A DNA stretch of 17,683 nucleotides from JBKECA01 sp047973435 (GTDB lineage: Bacteria > Planctomycetota > Planctomycetia > Planctomycetales > Planctomycetaceae), in NCBI GenBank assembly GCA_047973435.1, contig JBKECA010000035.1, forward strand, positions 1 to 17,683, read 5' to 3'. The translations under genes and the position numbers were made by a program. A model generated the notes under the pieces. That model made no database searches and was not told the origin of the DNA. It was given only the letters and a program-made list of their open reading frames with translations. Shown piece by piece: positions 14,041-17,683 of the stretch (positions are counted from its first letter, which is position 1; the number at the start of each line of letters is the position of its first letter).

Positions 14041-14265
14041 TTAATGTCGGGGTTCCCGGGAACTGGGACCAGACATCGTCGGATCGAGACTCAGGGACAC
14101 GAGATCCGTCTTGGCCGCAGAGCCAGCGGGGCAGGCGCCGCATCCTCCAGCGGACCCGCAACCACCGGATGGCTGCGTCACCAGTCGCAGCAGGCGACGA
14201 AACACCATCACCGCCGCCCACAGGACGGCGATCGCAACCACAATCGTTTGCCAGTCGCTGGTCAT
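14041..14265 (-). CDS. Small single-TM Cys-rich protein (FeoB-associated-like)
   Basis: 74 aa. Residues about 7-28 (TIVVAIAVLWAAVMVFRRLL) form one TM helix, followed by a Gly/Cys cluster, GGCGSAGGCGACPAG, with Cys36, Cys42 and Cys45. This arrangement (N-terminal helix, basic residues, then CG-rich Cys cluster) is that of the FeoB-associated Cys-rich membrane proteins, but no feoA or feoB is nearby. Its ATG overlaps the TGA stop of the upstream sulfatase (ATGA), so it is probably translated by coupling. The cluster could bind iron, another metal or a thiol partner. The family assignment is by pattern only. Confidence 0.72.
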   Translation of the reverse strand: MTSDWQTIVVAIAVLWAAVMVFRRLLRLVTQPSGGCGSAGGCGACPAGSAAKTDLVSLSLDPTMSGPSSREPRH

Positions 14266-15740
14266 GGCGTCTTCCGCCGATTTTTGGGTTTGACGTTGCC
14301 CGGCTGCGCGTGGGGACCATAGCTGTCCGGATGGCTCAGCAACCGGGGTTCCTCAAAGACCTGTTGCTGATCATTCATCGCTGCCATCCAGCCGTTCAAG
14401 TCGTTGCGGAGGTCCTGCAACTGGTCGGCATAGGCGGGATCGTCCGCCAGATTCCGCTGTTCCGTCGGATCAGCGGCGAGGTCGTACAACTCCTCCGCCG
14501 GCCGGATGTGATACCGCCGAACCGTGGCAGCCGCTTGAGGAAGCGTTTGAGCCAGACGCTCCCACGAAGCAAACATCGTTCGCCCGTCGCGCGGATTGGC
14601 CAGATCGATGTGTGTGGTGAACGCGTATTCCGGATGCAGGTTGCGGATGTACTTCCAGCGTGTGTCACACACGCTGCGCGTTGGATAAATGTTCCACCAG
14701 CCATCGCCGCTGTGGGTGGTGTAGATGCGGTCGCGATGGCGTGTGGACTCTCCGCGCAGCACCGGCAGGAATGAACGACCGTCAATCCACTCCGGCGGTC
14801 GGCCACCTGCGGCGTCAATCATGGTTGGCAGGAGGTCGATCCAGCTGACCAGCGCATCGCTGCGGCTTCCCGCGGCAACAACGCCGGGCCAGGAGACGAT
14901 CAATGGCACCCGCACGCCGCTGTCGTAGCAGTTCCACTTGCCGAATGGCCATTGCGCGCCATGATCGGACGAGAAGAGGAACAGCGCCCGTTCGTCGAGA
15001 TGAGTCCGTACCACATCACGAATCGCCCCCAGATCGTCGTCGGCTTTGGTGACCGCCGCCGCGTACCGAACCCGGAAGGCGCGGGTCTCGGGCGTGTCGA
15101 GCGACCCCGCGGGGAGGGGAATCGTCTCGGGATCATAGCCGAGATCCTCGTCCGGCCAGGGAACGTGCGGCCAGTTCGTCCCCACCATCAGGCACAACGG
15201 CCGGTCGGTTCGACCCCGCTTTTGGACGTACTCCACCGCCGCCGGAATCGACTGGTGATCGTGAAACGTGTCGTGGTCGAAGTAATCAAAACCGTAGTCC
15301 GCAGTGTGTTTGTAATGCGAGACCTTGCCAAAGGCGACGACCTCATATCCCCGATCCTGCAAGTACGCGGGCCACTTCCGGATTTCCGGTCGAGGCTTGC
15401 TGTGATTCGGCTCGGCACCGTTGCGGGGGGAATACATTCCGGTCAACAGCGCCGCCCGACTCGGTGCACAGCTGGGGGATGCGACATACGCGCGATCAAA
15501 GGTCATTCCGGAGTCGGCGAGCGCCTGCATCTGTGGCGTGCGCAGCATGGTGCTGCCATAGGGCTGGCTGTCGAGCTGTCCCTGATCGTCCGTCAAAAAG
15601 AGGACAATTGTCGGGCGGGGGGCGGCTTCCCCTGGTTCGGCTGCCAGGCAACAGCGATTGACGAGTGGTTGAGCCACCAGCAACAGTAGCCAGACAATCC
15701 CGAACCGACCGGCCGACCGCCAGGACTGTGCGTGAATCAC
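14262..15740 (-). CDS. Exported sulfatase (formylglycine-dependent)
   Basis: 492 aa. Hydrolyses sulfate esters or N-sulfates, probably on polysaccharides, in the periplasm or outside. It starts at GTG 15740 with AGGGAG about 8 nt upstream. The signal peptide is about 1-34 (IVWLLLLVAQPLVNRCCLA). The metal site begins FLTDDQG (Asp51, Asp52). The signature SPSCAPSRAALLTG has Cys91, which must be converted to formylglycine, in the CxPSR form. FGKVSHYKH, NWPHVPWP and SSDHGAQWPFGKW (Asp259, His260, Lys268) complete the active site; DRIYTTHSGDGWW and the LYDLAADPTEQRNLADDP block are typical of the C-terminal subdomain. It resembles iduronate-2-sulfatase- and heparan-type family members, but substrate cannot be told. 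It is coupled to the small Cys-rich gene downstream. Confidence 0.95.
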   Translation of the reverse strand: MIHAQSWRSAGRFGIVWLLLLVAQPLVNRCCLAAEPGEAAPRPTIVLFLTDDQGQLDSQPYGSTMLRTPQMQALADSGMTFDRAYVASPSCAPSRAALLTGMYSPRNGAEPNHSKPRPEIRKWPAYLQDRGYEVVAFGKVSHYKHTADYGFDYFDHDTFHDHQSIPAAVEYVQKRGRTDRPLCLMVGTNWPHVPWPDEDLGYDPETIPLPAGSLDTPETRAFRVRYAAAVTKADDDLGAIRDVVRTHLDERALFLFSSDHGAQWPFGKWNCYDSGVRVPLIVSWPGVVAAGSRSDALVSWIDLLPTMIDAAGGRPPEWIDGRSFLPVLRGESTRHRDRIYTTHSGDGWWNIYPTRSVCDTRWKYIRNLHPEYAFTTHIDLANPRDGRTMFASWERLAQTLPQAAATVRRYHIRPAEELYDLAADPTEQRNLADDPAYADQLQDLRNDLNGWMAAMNDQQQVFEEPRLLSHPDSYGPHAQPGNVKPKNRRKTP

Positions 15741-16557
15741 TGTAGGACTCCCTGGGGAGAAGCGGGGCTATCGTGCCCGCGGCATCGCATGAGATGATGA
15801 AGACGTTTAAACCCCGCGAGGCCAAACGTATCATTGATGACCGCGGGAGGGATATGACGCGACGGATCTGCTTCCCGCACGCGACAAACACGGTCTTCAA
15901 TTGTGTAAGCCCTGACCTTGGGCGTCAATCCGCCTCGCAACCATTCGCCCGTCTGGTTCGCGATTAACCGAGTTCACCACGTTTCCTGTTTAGTCAGATC
16001 TCAGAGGCGCTCCGATAAGCTGGAGAGGCTGCGTTTCATAGAGACGGTGACGTCTGACAGGAAGAACTACTAGGCGCATCCCAAGACAAGCCATCGAGGA
16101 TTTCAACGCCGCAGACGGTCTCATTCCCGAGCCATTCCCGAGCAAGCAGTCCCGACACAATCCTTCGGGATGACGGCCCTTGTGGCTCCCGCCCGCGTCG
16201 TTCGTCGACAGCAGGTCGGATCCGGACCTGCCTCCTCATCACTTTTTAGCGGGAGACACAAGGGGCGCCGTCGTAGCGTCGACAGGTTCTCGCACCGCCT
16301 TTTATTCGGAAGGGGACTTACCGGTCGTAGCGATTGGCTGAGGGTTTTCACTGCTGGTAGAGTCAACCTCTGTCGACCAGGTGTCATGTTCGTTGCCAAA
16401 CGACCCTGAACGGAGCGTTGATTTCCGGAAACATCCGCCGCTGCCGCGAGCGGGACGTAGAATGCCAAAGGGCCAATGATCCGGGGCACTGGGCTTGACG
16501 GCGAGGACGGTTTTCCCCGCTGAATTGCCAAACCCGCCGACCGTGTGGAATTGTTCC
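15741..16557. other. Divergent intergenic region upstream of sulfatase and HEPN genes
   Basis: About 815 bp. It contains repeat copy I (15773-15850), 33 bp upstream of the sulfatase GTG. From 15851 to 16557 I see no gene with a domain, no clear RNA gene and no strong hairpin. Overlapping minus-strand frames run antisense to the HEPN gene and are shadows. Confidence 0.5.
15773..15850 (+). repeat. Dispersed repeat, copy I (full)
   Basis: Begins GTGCCCGCGGCATCGCATG, has the core ACGTTTAAACCCCGCGAGGC then CAAACGTATC, and a decayed right end CCGCGGGAGG. In this copy the central stem is a perfect six-base ACGTTT/AAACGT: changes on both arms keep pairing. It lies in the leader or promoter region of the sulfatase gene, antisense to it. 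Confidence 0.85.
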
Positions 16558-17274
16558 GTGTCGACCACTAACCATGAACGCGTTGCAAGTGCATTGCAGC
16601 TGTTGACGGAGGGGATGGCCCCGTTCGTCGAGGAGCGGCTGCGCGCAGTCCACGGCGATCGCTGGCGACAGGCGGCTCAGGCCAGTTTCCGTGATGATCG
16701 GGCGCGTTCCACGGCAGACGGACAGGGAATCGCCTGGGATGCACATGCTCTGTTGACCGTCATGTGGGATCAGTGGAACGCCAGCTTTCGCACGGAACTC
16801 GGCCACGCGGAACGCAGCCTCGTCAGCGAACTGCGCGAGTTTCGGAACCGCTGGGCCCATCAACAGGCCTTTGACTTTGACGATACCTACCGCATTCTCG
16901 ACAGCGTCCGCCGCTTGCTGGCCGCCACCAATTCTCCGCGTCTCGCAGAAATTCAGGAACAAAAGCAGGACCTGCTCGAAAGCCACGTCGCGGAGCAGGT
17001 GAATACGCAACTCAATCAGGTCGCGTTCAAACGGAACAAGTGGTGGGTCATTGCGATCTACGCGATCTGTTGCGTCGTGCTGATCGGGTTCCTCATCGCC
17101 TATGGTAACTCCGGCACGCCGGCGGTTATTACCGTGCTGAGTCTGCTGTTTGTGTATCTGGTCTATCAGCAGTTCAAGCTCGAACCCCCGCTGCTGTACG
17201 GCCCGCGTGAATGCAGTCGCTGTCATCGCATCATTTACCGCAAGAACTGTCCCTACTGCTCTCCGGACGCCTGA
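16558..17274 (+). CDS. Swt1-type HEPN domain protein with two TM helices and zinc ribbon
   Basis: 238 aa from GTG 16558, the start that leaves only MSTTN before the domain; the frame is open upstream to a TTG at 16495. Residues about 6-125 match the HEPN_Swt1 family: HERVASALQLLTEG, PFVEERL, LLTVMWDQWNASF, and ERSLVSELREFRNRWAH. The last block contains RNRWAH (Arg96-His101), the RNxxxH active-site motif of HEPN ribonucleases. A polar helix (about 128-160) leads to TM helices at about 162-182 and 188-205. The tail has CSRC (Cys219, Cys222) and CPYC (Cys231, Cys234), a zinc ribbon. Probably a membrane-anchored RNase-like or signalling protein. The domain order is seen; the activity is inferred. 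Confidence 0.85.
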   Translation: MSTTNHERVASALQLLTEGMAPFVEERLRAVHGDRWRQAAQASFRDDRARSTADGQGIAWDAHALLTVMWDQWNASFRTELGHAERSLVSELREFRNRWAHQQAFDFDDTYRILDSVRRLLAATNSPRLAEIQEQKQDLLESHVAEQVNTQLNQVAFKRNKWWVIAIYAICCVVLIGFLIAYGNSGTPAVITVLSLLFVYLVYQQFKLEPPLLYGPRECSRCHRIIYRKNCPYCSPDA

Positions 17275-17322
17275 GTCGGGCGACCTGTCGCAATTGGCTC
17301 TCCTGCCCGACTGGTGCGCTCG

Positions 17323-17683
17323 ATGTCGATCTTTCCGGTGTTCTGGCGACAGGGGGCACGACTGACGGCGGCGTTTGTTTGTGGCGCTTTGGTATTGGCC
17401 GGCCTCAACTCGGGGACGTCGCTCGGTCGCGCAGACGCGATCGCGATTGCACTGCTCTGGCTGGGATTGATGATCCGGTCGCTGCGAAGACAGCGCCAAT
17501 CGCTGGCCGACATGCAGGCATTTGTCCACAGCTGGAGTGACGTTCTTGAGTCTGCCGACCTGACGGCCGAGACGGCTCCCGACTTCGACGACCTGCGCTG
17601 GCAACTGCAGGCGACCCATCGGCAGTTGCAGGCGGAACGTCGGCGTCTGAATCAGGAGTCAGCGACTCTGATGCAGGACACGC
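17323..17683 (+). CDS. Membrane protein with coiled-coil region, 5' part only
   Basis: Open from ATG 17323 to the right edge (120 residues visible); an in-frame GTG at 17314 is an alternative start. Two hydrophobic segments are seen at about 13-28 (LTAAFVCGALVLAGL) and 37-51 (ADAIAIALLWLGLMI), then RSLRRQRQ and a predicted helical, coiled-coil-like stretch rich in Gln/Arg/Leu (LRWQLQATHRQLQAERRRL). It is 48 bp after the HEPN gene on the same strand, so the two may be co-transcribed. The domain that would tell its function lies beyond the window; a sensor kinase-like protein is only one possibility. Confidence 0.65.
   Translation, partial: MSIFPVFWRQGARLTAAFVCGALVLAGLNSGTSLGRADAIAIALLWLGLMIRSLRRQRQSLADMQAFVHSWSDVLESADLTAETAPDFDDLRWQLQATHRQLQAERRRLNQESATLMQDT

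Noticed and set aside
600..15850. The repeat translates in several copies to similar peptides around LKPREAKRINIDRV, as if a small conserved protein were encoded.
   Set aside because: Copies differ at many amino-acid-changing positions, start codons are not conserved, copy B has a one-base indel, and no Shine-Dalgarno precedes them. The shared peptide follows from shared DNA.
16384..17619. Minus-strand open frame of 411 codons covering the right end.
   Set aside because: It is antisense to the HEPN_Swt1 gene, whose domains and motif are clear on the plus strand; the minus translation has no coherent domain.
1..17683. CRISPR array or phage/IS remnants.
   Set aside because: The repeats are not regularly spaced and have no unique spacers; no cas, integrase, transposase or phage structural gene is present.

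Overview
The window looks like a stretch of a planctomycete chromosome (Planctomycetota). It is GC-rich. It begins with the 5' end of a prepilin-type (DUF1559-like) gene, and carries a formylglycine-type sulfatase, a di-haem cytochrome c peroxidase-like protein, a tandem Hsp20 pair, and large low-complexity secreted or membrane proteins. Genes are widely spaced, operons are short and Shine-Dalgarno sites are often weak. These are inferences from gene content; no ribosomal marker is present.

Layout, left to right: (1) prepilin-type protein, minus strand, cut by the left edge; (2) a roughly 1 kb gap holding repeat copy A and a (CT)12 microsatellite; (3) a single-TM hypothetical protein; (4) scpB, without scpA; (5) a 550-bp gap dense in repeats; (6) an orphan rfbA/rmlA; (7) a di-haem cytochrome c peroxidase; (8) a convergent gap; (9) a 760-aa Gln/Pro/Ala-rich probable lipoprotein on the minus strand with a C-terminal YHS-like module; (10) a divergent intergenic region with two perfect-arm palindromes, then sppA overlapping an alpha/beta hydrolase by 4 bp; (11) a six-TM protein with a charged tail, minus strand; (12) two Hsp20 genes behind a long inverted repeat and ahead of a good terminator; (13) a GTG-start sulfatase overlapping by 4 bp a 74-aa Cys-rich single-TM protein, minus strand; (14) a gap of about 0.8 kb; (15) a Swt1-type HEPN protein with two TM helices and a zinc ribbon, followed by a membrane/coiled-coil gene cut by the right edge.

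The most unusual signal is non-coding. A dispersed repeat of about 80 bp occurs at least eight times, in both orientations, in intergenic DNA: six near-full copies, one partial copy, and one copy that appears to have been split by another. It has imperfect terminal inverted repeats and the potential to form three hairpins. Copy D (2970-3050) lies between two fragments (C and E) that together rebuild one further copy, which is the pattern expected if a mobile element inserted into its own kind. Another copy (H) supplies the last codons and stop of the alpha/beta hydrolase gene. I found no transposase in the window, so it would be a non-autonomous, MITE- or REP-like element. Second in interest is the HEPN/TM/zinc-ribbon gene, which retains the canonical RNxxxH RNase motif.
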